Positions 33,042 through 41,139 of a stretch of 51,805 nt of DNA are shown here, in pieces. How positions within the stretch are numbered: the stretch's first letter is position 1; the number at the start of each line of letters is the position of its first letter. The position numbers and the translations under genes were made by a program. The notes below the pieces were generated by a model. That model saw only the letters and a list, made by a program, of their open reading frames with translations. It was not told where the DNA came from and searched no databases. Location: assembly GCF_003950295.1 (NCBI RefSeq), contig NZ_RHNP01000018.1:1-51805 (forward strand), given 5' to 3'. Source of the DNA: Loigolactobacillus iwatensis (GTDB lineage: Bacteria; Bacillota; Bacilli; Lactobacillales; Lactobacillaceae).

Positions 33042-33078
33042 TTCTTTTCAAGCATCGTCCAATTGAAAGGTGGCAAGC

Positions 33079-33192
33079 TGGGAGTGGGACAAAAGTCCAT
33101 TTTGAATTGGCCGTAGTTAGATACGTGAACCCAGGCTTTTGGTGCACGTTCTAGAGTAATAATCTAGAATCTGAACGCTTTTTCCGGCACGC
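33079..33192 (+). repeat. Dispersed repeat family C (copy 3) joined to a family A end
   Basis: GGGAGTGGGACAAAAGTCC lead-in, GCCGTAGTTAGATACGTGAA, then CCCAGGCTTTTGGTGCACGT and TCTAGAGTAAT; next AACGCTTTTTCCGGCACGCT, a family A-like end. So two repeat families lie side by side here. Confidence 0.7.
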
Positions 33193-33206
33193 TAGATTTA
33201 AACGTA

Positions 33207-33262
33207 AAAAAGTCCACTGTGTATCCGGCAATTAAGTCTGATACGCAGTGGACCTTTCAATT
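33207..33262. terminator. Bidirectional terminator between convergent genes
   Basis: GTCCACTGTGTATC pairs with GATACGCAGTGGAC (one G-T mismatch pair), flanked by AAAAAA and TTTC. It lies between the antiporter and the ABC operon. Confidence 0.8.
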
Positions 33263-33284
33263 ATAATCGTGACTGTTTTTATAA

Positions 33285-34036
33285 TTAAGCGTTTTGTTTG
33301 GTTTCCACCCAATTCTTTAACAAGTAGATGTTGATTAGTGAGAAGACGATTGTTATTAAGAAAAGTATCCCGCTAAAGCTTAGTAAGCCCGGATTAATGG
33401 TCGCATTATATTGACCTGTGAAGAGTGGGGCAACAAATTTACCTAGCAAATTGCTCACCATGGATAAAATCTTCAAAAGAAGAATACCAACTACAACGTA
33501 CAACACGAAGTAAATGAATCTGGAGCGCATTTCGGGTAGCCAAGTGCTAATCGTTATCCCTAACAAATGGACTAAACTAATGAATGCCCAGCCGTATAAG
33601 GTCAGTGCCAGAATGGTCGTTAGACTAGTGGCGATATAGGGGAAAATTTGTTGGAAAGAGGAGTGGATGTCTGATAAAGCACCGATACTGCAGATTCCGC
33701 CGATTATTAGTTCCAGTACAAAAAAGTAAACAAAACTGAGTAACGTTGAACCCAGATTAGCTAAGTATAGTTTGGTGTCAGTGGTAGGTAATAACCGCGC
33801 TGAACTGCTGGTCCAAACGTGTTCGGTTCGGCGTGCCAAGAGGATAAATAAAATTAAACCGGCAAGAAAACCATAAGAAAGCGTTAGTCCGAATGGGTCC
33901 ATTCGGTCAAAAGTGTGCTTCCATAGTGAGTTGATCAATGTGATCACTAATGCCAGTAGCTGCAGGCCGACAATGGCGTGCACGCTGTTACTTTTTTGCG
34001 AAATAAATTTGTCGTTAATGCCAATATTTTAGTCAT
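33285..34036 (-). pseudogene. ABC transporter membrane subunit, frameshifted in an A6 tract
   Basis: Six hydrophobic segments mark a small permease of about 250 residues. The start ATG (34036) overlaps the ATPase stop and follows GGGAGG; the N-terminus reads MTKILALTTNLFRKK. It then leaves frame at a run of six A (minus strand; 33992-33997). With one additional A the frame continues KKSNSVHAIVGLQLLALVIT, and the total length becomes a multiple of three (753). Starting internally at GTG 33983 would lack a ribosome binding site. Causes: one-base deletion, polymerase slippage, or a sequencing error. It is third in the GntR-ATPase-permease operon. Confidence 0.8.
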
Positions 34037-34742
34037 CATTCTCGCCTCCCGTATAAAGATTTTCGTAATAGTCCTCGATACTTTCGCCGTATTTTTCACG
34101 AATGGTGTCGGCCTGTTCTTGAGCAACAACGTGCTTATCTTTGACAATAACCACTGAGTCCAATAAATTAGCGATATCGTTAACGTGATGATCACTGATG
34201 AGAATTGTGGCCGTTTCTGATTTCCACTTTAGAATACTGGCAATAATCTTTTTGCGGCTCATGACGTCAATACCATCAAATGGTTCATCCAACAAATAAA
34301 GGGGAACTTGACGTGCCAAAGTTAATGCAACGATAAATTTGTTGCGGTTACCCTTAGATAACTTACTGAGGCGTTGGTGCAAATCAAGCTCAAGAAAATC
34401 TGCCAATTGTTGAAATTGCGTCGCCGAGAAATCAGGGTAAAGTAACGTGTAGTCATGGACAATTTGTGCTAAACGAGCTCGTTTATCGCTACCATCTAAT
34501 TGATGACTAAAGCTGATCTGTTGCTTTCGATTAACGACACTGGTTTGTTGATTAACACTGATTTCACCATGGAAACCTTTGGCAACACCACTAATCAAAC
34601 GCATTAACGTTGTTTTGCCGGCACCATTTGCACCCAATAAACCAACAATGCTGCCTGCCGGTATAGTACAGGTGAGATCGTCAAGAATGCTAACTAGATT
34701 TAATTTATAAGTTAGATTTTTAATTTGTAGAACTTCAGTCAT
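34029..34742 (-). CDS. ABC transporter ATP-binding protein (YtrB-like)
   Basis: This 237-residue ATPase has Walker A GANGAGKTT (about residues 34-42), an ABC signature written LSKLSKGNRNKF (variant of LSGGQ), Walker B PLYLLDEPFDGID and the H-loop ISDHH. It follows a YtrA-type GntR gene (8-nt overlap) and is followed by a membrane subunit gene. Such operons belong to the YtrABC-like group, induced by cell-wall-active agents in Bacillus. ATG 34742 follows AAAGGAAG. Probably energises export or immunity; substrate unknown. Confidence 0.92.
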   Translation of the reverse strand: MTEVLQIKNLTYKLNLVSILDDLTCTIPAGSIVGLLGANGAGKTTLMRLISGVAKGFHGEISVNQQTSVVNRKQQISFSHQLDGSDKRARLAQIVHDYTLLYPDFSATQFQQLADFLELDLHQRLSKLSKGNRNKFIVALTLARQVPLYLLDEPFDGIDVMSRKKIIASILKWKSETATILISDHHVNDIANLLDSVVIVKDKHVVAQEQADTIREKYGESIEDYYENLYTGGENDD

Positions 34743-35112
34743 GTTGTACTTCCTTTCGTTGGTCAATGTAGTTTTTTAAATATTGCACCATTTCTGCAGG
34801 AGTGATTTTGAGGGCAAGCATTTTATCATACAATTCACTAAATTGTTCCGTAACTATGCGTTTTTTTAACGCCTGCAGGAGCTGAGTATCGTTAGTCACA
34901 AAATTACCCTTACCACGTTGGGTGATAATGATACCTTCCGTCGTTAACTCACTCAGTGCTCGTTGGATCGTGTTGACGTTAACCGTCAACGTTACCGCCA
35001 ATTGCCGAATTGCTGGCAGCTTCTGCCCGGCCTTGAGATGTCCTAGAATAATTTCCTGATAAACGTACTGTTTAATTTGGTAATAAATTGGTACCTTATC
35101 GTTGAATTTCAT
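34735..35112 (-). CDS. GntR family regulator, YtrA subfamily
   Basis: This 125-residue protein is a GntR winged HTH (residues 10-75: YYQIKQYVYQEIILGHLKAG, LPAIRQLAVTLTVNVNTIQR) with only a short C-terminal helical tail, as in YtrA-type regulators. AAGGAGG precedes the ATG. First gene of the operon with the ABC ATPase. The dyad at 35126-35153 lies directly upstream and is the likely operator of autorepression. Confidence 0.93.
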   Translation of the reverse strand: MKFNDKVPIYYQIKQYVYQEIILGHLKAGQKLPAIRQLAVTLTVNVNTIQRALSELTTEGIIITQRGKGNFVTNDTQLLQALKKRIVTEQFSELYDKMLALKITPAEMVQYLKNYIDQRKEVQHD

Positions 35113-35125
35113 GTGGCCCTCCTTA

Positions 35126-35153
35126 ATAGTGTATTAGCTTTCTATTACACTAT
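35126..35153. promoter_or_regulatory. YtrA-type operator
   Basis: Arms ATAGTGTATTA and TATTACACTAT (10 of 11 positions symmetric) around GCTTTC, directly before the ribosome binding site of the GntR gene. The AGTGTA..TACACT arms resemble sites described for YtrA-type GntR proteins. Confidence 0.75.
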
Positions 35154-35245
35154 AGGACGTTTCGGGAAATTTGGCAAGGAATTTTTTGATAGCCGTTGTA
35201 CGAATATCCGCCCAGTTTACCGAGTTGGTAGTGGCACTGGGAAAA

Positions 35246-35815
35246 TTAATTTTGATAATGACGAACCTTAGGCGGAATATAAGCGGTCATGAAGGCTAAA
35301 ATCTCAGTTAATGAGTCAGAGAATAACAGCTTTTCCCGGTCAATTTGGGTAAGAAAATCATCCTGCACCATTTCATCGAACATAGCTTTCAATGGGTTAT
35401 AGTAGCCATTAATATTGTAAAAAACGCAGGGATTATCGTTATCACCAATTCGCGCCCAAGAGAATGCTTCCACAATTTCCTCCAAAGTTCCGGGGCCACC
35501 GGGTAAAGCAATACAGCCATCCGCTATCGTTAACATTTCCTGTTTGCGAATGGACATATTGGCTACCACTTCTAGGTCAGAGAGTTCGCTGAAAGCAGCG
35601 CCGTGATCGACCAGTTCTTGCGGCATAACGCCGTGTACCTTACCACCATTATGAAGCACTTCACTTGCTAGTATGCCCATTAAACCGACGCCGCCACCGC
35701 CATAAACTAGTTCGAGATTTTCACGCACTAACCAGCGGCCTAATTTGCGAGCGGCAGCCTGATAGATTTTATTATTACCGGAGGAGGCACCACAGTAAAC
35801 GGCAATTTTTTTCAT
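35246..35815 (-). CDS. LOG family protein (TIGR00730; nucleoside-monophosphate phosphoribohydrolase-like)
   Basis: This 189-residue protein has the LOG-family motif PGGPGTLEE (about residues 103-111), a preceding GGGGVGLMG and the N-terminus KKIAVYCGASSG. Enzymes of this family cleave the N-glycosidic bond of adenosine or cytokinin riboside monophosphates and are often misnamed lysine decarboxylases. ATG 35815 is chosen because relatives start here; the ribosome binding site is poor for both this and the ATG at 35833. Monocistronic, role in lactobacilli unknown. Confidence 0.88.
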   Translation of the reverse strand: MKKIAVYCGASSGNNKIYQAAARKLGRWLVRENLELVYGGGGVGLMGILASEVLHNGGKVHGVMPQELVDHGAAFSELSDLEVVANMSIRKQEMLTIADGCIALPGGPGTLEEIVEAFSWARIGDNDNPCVFYNINGYYNPLKAMFDEMVQDDFLTQIDREKLLFSDSLTEILAFMTAYIPPKVRHYQN

Positions 35816-35850
35816 TTTAAAACCAACTTTCATTTTTAAATTTAATCAAG

Positions 35851-35933
35851 GCGTGTTGAAAAAGGATTAAGTTTCTACGCCGTAATTGGTGGTCAAGTAA
35901 GGGAAGTTGAGTAGTTTTTTAAACACTCTCCTA
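35851..35933. repeat. Dispersed repeat family A, full copy
   Basis: GGCGTGTTGAAAAAGGATTA at the left and AGTTTTTTAAACACTCTCC at the right form inverted ends about 80 bp apart. Confidence 0.6.
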
Positions 35934-36039
35934 GTGGCGTGTAGCGCTCATATTTAAAACTATTAGCTAGTTTTTAGAACGCCAAAACCTAACTGGAACG
36001 AGCCAGAACAGATTAGATTCCATTCCGGGGCGCGAGGAC

Positions 36040-36100
36040 GGAACACGTGCGACTTGGACTTGCCGGGCTTCAGCTTAAGTCCAATCGACAACGGGAAACA
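36040..36100. repeat. Dispersed repeat family B, copy 4
   Basis: CTTGGACTTGCCGGGCTTCA followed by GCTTAAGTCCAATCGACAAC. The GGACTT/AAGTCC stem and the ATCGAC tail match the copy at 23530. AGAACA words at 36006 and TTCTGT at 36104 could form an outer stem. Confidence 0.55.
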
Positions 36101-36160
36101 AGTTCTGTTTAGTGAATATGTTCTAGTAATTAATATTTGCTAAAATTGGGTGTTAAGAAT

Positions 36161-36885
36161 GAGCGACAGTGGCGGGTTGGCGAGCTAACTTTTACCAGAT
36201 AAAAGCAAAGCTGGAGTAAAAATGGATCTCGCCAAGCCCGCATGGCTCTACTCCACAATAGTGGATGATTTTCGAAACGAGAATCTTAGATGTTACGGAC
36301 GATGACCATTTAACTAAGGCATAAGGCGCCAAGTTGAAACATGGCTCTAAATGGCCCAAACCGCCATTAATAATCATCGACACAGCTGACCCTCGCGCCC
36401 CTTCACTCCATCAGGCCGCGTGGAACATTCAAGCGTTGTTTGTGTATTCGGCAGCTACTGTAAAACAGCTTGTTGCAAGTAGGTGAAAATTACTTTCATC
36501 AGTGTTGATAGCTAATTAAGATCACTTATAAAGTGTAAAGTCTTAAGGCCATGGTTCCGACTCAATTGTACTAACTAAACGATTAAATTAATTAATAATC
36601 AGAGCTCAACCACTGCCAAGGTGAAATGGAGGCGCTGGCGTATCAGCCGTGTCGAAGGTACTTGATGACCGAATTGTGGTCATTTAGTACCTTGCGTGAT
36701 TGACAAGATCCATTTTCTTTTCCGGTGGGTTTAATCGGAAAGAAAATTAGCTTGTCAACGCGCCACGCGTTCCATACGCCAGCGCCGGAATGGAACCTAA
36801 CCAAATCTGACCAGTGCAATTCAGTGGCCAAGCGGCATAAGCATTATTTTTAGTAGCGATATAATTTAATTTAAATATGGGCGCT
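36161..36885 (+). ncRNA. Candidate large structured non-coding RNA
   Basis: About 700 bases without a credible gene but with many stems. 36172-36184 pairs with 36228-36241 (GCGGGTTGGCGAG with CTCGCCAAGCCCGC, one bulge), enclosing TTTTACCAG/CTGGAGTAAAA. 36631-36643 pairs perfectly with 36774-36786 (GGCGCTGGCGTAT with ATACGCCAGCGCC), enclosing two long hairpins (36655-36693 and 36701-36758). An outer helix joins 36560-36571 to 36814-36825, and GGTTCC (36553-36558) with GGAACC (36792-36797) would make a pseudoknot. GTAGCG..CGCTAC (36853-36886) closes the 3' side. Strand is not proven. It resembles large ornate RNAs such as ROOL, GOLLD or OLE in scale; identity not established. Confidence 0.6.
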
Positions 36886-37078
36886 ACGATGCACTAGGAT
36901 TGTCTATCTACAGTGAAATAATAGGTTATAACCAAACTAACGCTTTAATTTTACAGCAATAAATTTCAGAAAGAAGAATAGAATTTAAATTAAGAACTAT
37001 TTTTTTAATATCGTCCGAATTATTTTAGCGATAGTTTATACTTGTCCTACAAAACTAATAGAAACTAAGGGGCTTAAT

Positions 37079-37399
37079 ATGACTTTACAAGAACACCAAC
37101 AATGGTTAGTCGCTTTTTATAAACAGCGTAATTGGTACCAGTATTCGCCGTTTATTCGGTTAAATTTTCTAATTGAAGAAGTAGGAGAACTTTCCTGGGC
37201 GATTCGGGCGTTAGAAATTGGGCGCGATCATCCCGGGGAGAAACCAGGAACAGATGCCAGTAAACGCGCAAATCTACAAGAAGAATTAGCGGATATTTTA
37301 GATCAAGTGTTGATTATTAGTGCAAAATACAATATTGCTCCAGAAAATCTGTTAACTGCTAGTGAAACCAAATTAAGCCAACGATTTAAAAATAGTTAA
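37079..37399 (+). CDS. MazG-like nucleotide pyrophosphohydrolase
   Basis: This 106-residue all-helical protein has the metal-binding pattern of the MazG/dUTPase-like NTP pyrophosphatase fold: LIEEVGELSWAIRA (EExxE, about residues 31-44) and NLQEELADILDQVLII (ExxD, about 69-84). Such single-domain enzymes hydrolyse non-canonical nucleoside triphosphates. The start follows AAGGGGC. Monocistronic, directly 3' of the structured region. Confidence 0.85.
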   Translation: MTLQEHQQWLVAFYKQRNWYQYSPFIRLNFLIEEVGELSWAIRALEIGRDHPGEKPGTDASKRANLQEELADILDQVLIISAKYNIAPENLLTASETKLSQRFKNS

Positions 37400-37706
37400 T
37401 GATCGGTTATTTTTGATGATGCGCTTTAGATTAGATCTTAAAGTTAGAAACGCATTGCCTAATAAATCATGTGGTCGACTTGTCGACTAATTTTCGTAAA
37501 TTATCCGGATTGTTCTGGGTCGTATTTGAAAAATACTTTTACTAGTATTTCCCTAGCCAATTAGTCCAAGCCGTCATTTATCTAACTAATGCGGCGGATA
37601 TTAAATGAAATTTGGCGGAGTTTTTAAGTAGTGTCATTGGCAGTTGAAACTTAAATGGTTGCCGCTTAAAATAGAGGGATCAGTAAAAACGGAAAGTGAG
37701 CGAAAT
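37400..37706. other. Gap without a gene
   Basis: About 305 bases between the MazG-like gene and recQ. A small hairpin TTTAGAT..ATCTTAAA (37430) and the repeat GTCGACTTGTCGAC (37473-37486) are seen; nothing that I can interpret as a gene or clear terminator. Confidence 0.4.
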
Positions 37707-39488
37707 ATGCAACTAACAGCAACGACTCTTTTAAAAACAAAATTTGGTTATGATCATTTTCGCCGCGGGCAAAAGACAGCAATTGATAAAGTACTTGCTG
37801 GTGAAAATAGCTTAGCGTTAATGCCAACTGGTGGTGGTAAATCCCTTTGTTACCAAATACCAGCGTTATTGTTGCCGGGTATCACTTTAGTAATCTCGCC
37901 ACTGATTTCGCTAATGAAGGACCAAGTGGATGCCTTACATGAAAATGATATTCCAGCGACCTTTATTAATAGTACTTTGGATTATGCTGAAATTAATGAG
38001 CATTTGCGCCTGGCGGCTAGTGGTGAGGTTAAGCTGCTCTACTTAGCACCAGAGCGCTTGGATTCCAGTTCTTTTTTGGCCGAACTTGGTCGACTTAATA
38101 TTTCATTAATTGCAGTTGATGAGGCTCACTGTATTTCGCAGTGGGGTCACGATTTTCGGCCTAGTTATTTAAATTTAACGACAAGTTTGGCACAACTACC
38201 AAGTCAGCCACCAATTATAGCCTTGACGGCTACCGCCACCGTCCAAGTTGCAGACGATATTTGCCAGCGCTTAGAAATTCCGACCGAAAATGTTATTCGA
38301 ACTGGGTTTGCCCGGGATAATTTGGCTTTTCAGGTAATTAAGAACCAAGATCGTGATCGTTTTTTGCTAGATTACTTAAAATTGAATCATGATCAGTCTG
38401 GCATTATTTACGCGAGTACACGTAAAGAAGTGCAACGCCTGACTCACTTACTGCAACAGCGCAAAATTAAGGCAACGCAGTATCATGGAGGTCTGTCAGA
38501 GCAAGAGCGGCGCCAGAACCAAGAGGATTTTTTGTACGATCGGGTTCAAGTGATGGTAGCAACCAATGCTTTTGGTATGGGGATTGATAAAAGTAATGTT
38601 CGCTTTGTGATTCACGCCCAGGTGCCAGGAAGTTTAGAGGCTTATTATCAAGAGGCTGGTCGGGCCGGGCGGGATGGTCTGCCTAGTGAGGCCATTCTAA
38701 TCTTTAGAGCACAGGACACACAAATTCAACATTTTTTCATTGATCAGTCAGAAATGGACGATGAACATAAACAAAAGGAGTACCGCAAGCTACAAGAAAT
38801 GGCGCAGTACGCCAATACACAGACGTGTTTGCAACAATTTATTTTGCGTTATTTTGGGGACGAACCTGGTGAGCCGTGCGGGCGTTGCAGTAATTGCCTA
38901 GATCAACGAGAAGAACAAGATATTACTGTTGATGCACAAAAGGTATTATCTTGCGTGATTCGAATGCACGAGCGTTTCGGTAAAGCCGTAATTGCGCAGG
39001 TTTTAACGGGTGCCAATACGTTGCGCGTTCGGCAGCAACATTTTCAAGAGCTATCTACTTATGGACTATTAAAACGGCAGTCACAGAAAAATGTGATTGG
39101 GTTAATTGATTTTTTAACGGCGTCCGGCTTTTTACGCGTTAGTGGTGGAAAATTTCCGCTAGTTCAGGTGACGGCGGCGGGGGAGCAAGTCTTACGTGGA
39201 AAGCAGCAGGTGTTGCGTAAAACGGCAGTGAAAGCACAGCAATCCTTACCCGAAGATGATGAATTATTTCAAAAATTACGTCAGTTACGGCGTGAGTTGG
39301 CTGAAAAACAGCAAGTTCCCCCGTTTGTTATTTTTTCGGATAAGACGCTTCACGCTTTGGCAGGCGAGTTACCAACTAATTTAACCGAAATGCTGGAGGT
39401 CAAGGGGATTGGCCAAAATAAGCTAGACAAGTACGGGCAACAATTTCTTGATGCGATTAATGCTGCAACGACAACTCAAAAAGGTTAG
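37707..39488 (+). CDS. recQ: RecQ family ATP-dependent DNA helicase
   Basis: This 593-residue SF2 helicase has the order helicase core - zinc-binding - winged helix - HRDC. Walker A is MPTGGGKSLCYQ (about 38-49), motif II DEAHCISQWGHDFRP (about 138-152), and motif VI EAGRAGRDGLPS. The zinc cysteines are in QTCLQQ and PCGRCSNC (about 372-397), and HRDC covers about 515-590. It unwinds DNA 3'-5' in recombination and repair. ATG 37707 is chosen because GGAAAG lies before it and relatives start here; an earlier frame to 37644 lacks a site. Full length. Confidence 0.95.
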   Translation: MQLTATTLLKTKFGYDHFRRGQKTAIDKVLAGENSLALMPTGGGKSLCYQIPALLLPGITLVISPLISLMKDQVDALHENDIPATFINSTLDYAEINEHLRLAASGEVKLLYLAPERLDSSSFLAELGRLNISLIAVDEAHCISQWGHDFRPSYLNLTTSLAQLPSQPPIIALTATATVQVADDICQRLEIPTENVIRTGFARDNLAFQVIKNQDRDRFLLDYLKLNHDQSGIIYASTRKEVQRLTHLLQQRKIKATQYHGGLSEQERRQNQEDFLYDRVQVMVATNAFGMGIDKSNVRFVIHAQVPGSLEAYYQEAGRAGRDGLPSEAILIFRAQDTQIQHFFIDQSEMDDEHKQKEYRKLQEMAQYANTQTCLQQFILRYFGDEPGEPCGRCSNCLDQREEQDITVDAQKVLSCVIRMHERFGKAVIAQVLTGANTLRVRQQHFQELSTYGLLKRQSQKNVIGLIDFLTASGFLRVSGGKFPLVQVTAAGEQVLRGKQQVLRKTAVKAQQSLPEDDELFQKLRQLRRELAEKQQVPPFVIFSDKTLHALAGELPTNLTEMLEVKGIGQNKLDKYGQQFLDAINAATTTQKG

Positions 39489-39525
39489 GTATAATTTTCG
39501 CGACTATAATATTGGAAGATACAAA

Positions 39526-39556
39526 AAGGGTTGACGCTTTTGCGTCAACCCCTACT
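39526..39556. terminator. Terminator after recQ
   Basis: GGGTTGACGC pairs perfectly with GCGTCAACCC around TTTT, preceded by AAAAA. Confidence 0.85.
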
Positions 39557-39569
39557 ATTTCCGTGCATT

Positions 39570-39652
39570 ACTTCAAAATGTGTGCCAAAAGCCTGGGCTA
39601 GCTGTAGTTATGTAGTAAACCCAAAGCGAACTTTTGTTCCACGCTAAAGTGG
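39570..39652 (-). repeat. Dispersed repeat family C, inverted copy
   Basis: On the minus strand: GTGGAACAAAAGTTC, then AACTACAGCTAGCCCAGGCT followed by TTTGGCACACA. The order of words matches the copies at 21449 and 33090. Confidence 0.6.
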
Positions 39653-39666
39653 TTAATGAATTTTAA

Positions 39667-39945
39667 TTAAAAATAAGCATAATCTTTGTAGTCTTGATCA
39701 TCGACAACTTCGAAATGACTCGGATCAATTCCGGTCTCCTTAGCAATAACTGCTGTAAAATCAGCCTTACTAATGTGACTCCAGAAACGGTAATCAGTGT
39801 CACCGTAAGCCATCCAGTCACCTAATTTAGTGACACGTGGAAAAGCCTTTAGATCTGGTCGTGGGATATCAATAAAATGGAGAACAAAGTCAGAAGCATC
39901 ATCATTAAATGCTGGTCTGAGTTGAAAATAGTTGCGTACTGCCAT
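39667..39945 (-). CDS. Small hypothetical protein
   Basis: This 92-residue protein (AVRNYFQLRPAFNDDASDFV..) is rich in aromatic and acidic residues and ends VVDDQDYKDYAYF. No membrane segment, signal peptide or known motif is visible. ATG 39945 is chosen because GAGGG lies nine bases before it; a longer frame to 39999 has a basic, unlikely N-terminus. I do not recognise the family; it is soluble and probably cytosolic. Confidence 0.7.
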   Translation of the reverse strand: MAVRNYFQLRPAFNDDASDFVLHFIDIPRPDLKAFPRVTKLGDWMAYGDTDYRFWSHISKADFTAVIAKETGIDPSHFEVVDDQDYKDYAYF

Positions 39946-40210
39946 GGTCGTTTCCCTCTTTCTAAATCGTGGCGGAAATACGAAAGTAACCTTTAACACT
40001 GTATTAAGTATACCGTAAAATGAGAATTTGACAAGTAATTAGCATCCTAGATAACGTAATCAGGCTATACCATTTCATTTAAAAAGGGCTTGAACTATGA
40101 TTAGTAGTCTATTTTGTAAAGAATTTATAATGATTAGTTGCGGTCAGTTAGCTAGACCATTTAGTGATCGAAATTAATGTGCCTTTAAGTCATTAAGTGG
40201 GCCTGCAATT

Positions 40211-41044
40211 TTAGGAAAGGTTTAAGGCTAAGGTTTCATTTAACCATTCAATCGTTAAGTCAACCCAATGTGCGACGTGTGGTTGATTAGCGTCTGTCTT
40301 CCAGGCCGTTTGCCGATTAGCAAGTGCTAAACCGTGGGGACCATGATGGAAAAAGTGGGCCTCAACGGGAACCTTTTGTTGATAAAGTGCAGCTAAATAA
40401 CGCAGACTATTACTTGCGGGTACCATTGGGTCATCCATCGTGTGCCAGATAAAAGTCGCGGGGTTAGCGGTAGTAACTGCTTCATCGGCCGCAAACTTTG
40501 TCGGCTGATCAGTTATTTTGGCCAACTGTTCTTGACTGGTCGGAAAGCCTGTATCTAAACGAATAACCGGATAACTAAGAATGGCCGCCGCTAATTTGAG
40601 TTGTTCTGGTTGGGCATTGAGTGTTTGCGTTAACCACTTTGATTGCCAATAATCAGCGTAAAGGCTGACAATGTGGCCACCTACAGAGAAACCGGCGGCA
40701 ATAATTTGTGTAGGATTGATCCGAAACTCGCTAGCGTGCTGGCGTAAGGTCAAGACGGCGGCCCCTAAATCAATAATTGGTTGAGGTAATAGTGGTTTTG
40801 GTGCGACATCTTTTATAAAGTGGTACCGTAAATAAAAGACTTGTAGGCCGCGGGCAGCAAATGTTAGCGCCATAGTTTCTGCCTGTTCTTCAGGAATATG
40901 GGTATACGAACCGCCAGGAACGATTATCAAGGCTGGGTACGCCGGTTGGGTTATTTTTGGATCTAGCTCACGCACGTACCCGCGTAAATACGCACTGGCC
41001 ACTCGTTCACCTATCTGAGGTAAGGGTAAAGTTAGAGTTTTCAT
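40211..41044 (-). CDS. Alpha/beta hydrolase, acyl esterase (BD-FAE/acetyl-esterase-like)
   Basis: This 277-residue hydrolase has an oxyanion-hole motif VPGGSYTHIPEE (about residues 44-55), a nucleophile elbow AAGFSVGGHIVS (Ser about 122), the acid in HTMDDPMVP and His in HHGPHGLALA. This is the layout of carboxylesterases and acetylxylan esterase-like lipases. ATG 41044 follows GGGAGATG. No signal peptide. Substrate unknown. It is divergent from the acetyltransferase gene at 41140. Confidence 0.88.
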   Translation of the reverse strand: MKTLTLPLPQIGERVASAYLRGYVRELDPKITQPAYPALIIVPGGSYTHIPEEQAETMALTFAARGLQVFYLRYHFIKDVAPKPLLPQPIIDLGAAVLTLRQHASEFRINPTQIIAAGFSVGGHIVSLYADYWQSKWLTQTLNAQPEQLKLAAAILSYPVIRLDTGFPTSQEQLAKITDQPTKFAADEAVTTANPATFIWHTMDDPMVPASNSLRYLAALYQQKVPVEAHFFHHGPHGLALANRQTAWKTDANQPHVAHWVDLTIEWLNETLALNLS

Positions 41045-41139
41045 AAGATCATCTCCCACAAGTAAGTTTATAATGATTAAATTGATTTTACAGCGCAAAA
41101 TAATGAATTTAAACTAAAAATAAGAAAGAGGTTAGCAGA

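Noticed and set aside
36192-36831. Two minus-strand frames of about 62 codons
   Set aside because: They follow the paired arms of the structured region, lack ribosome binding sites and have no protein-like pattern.
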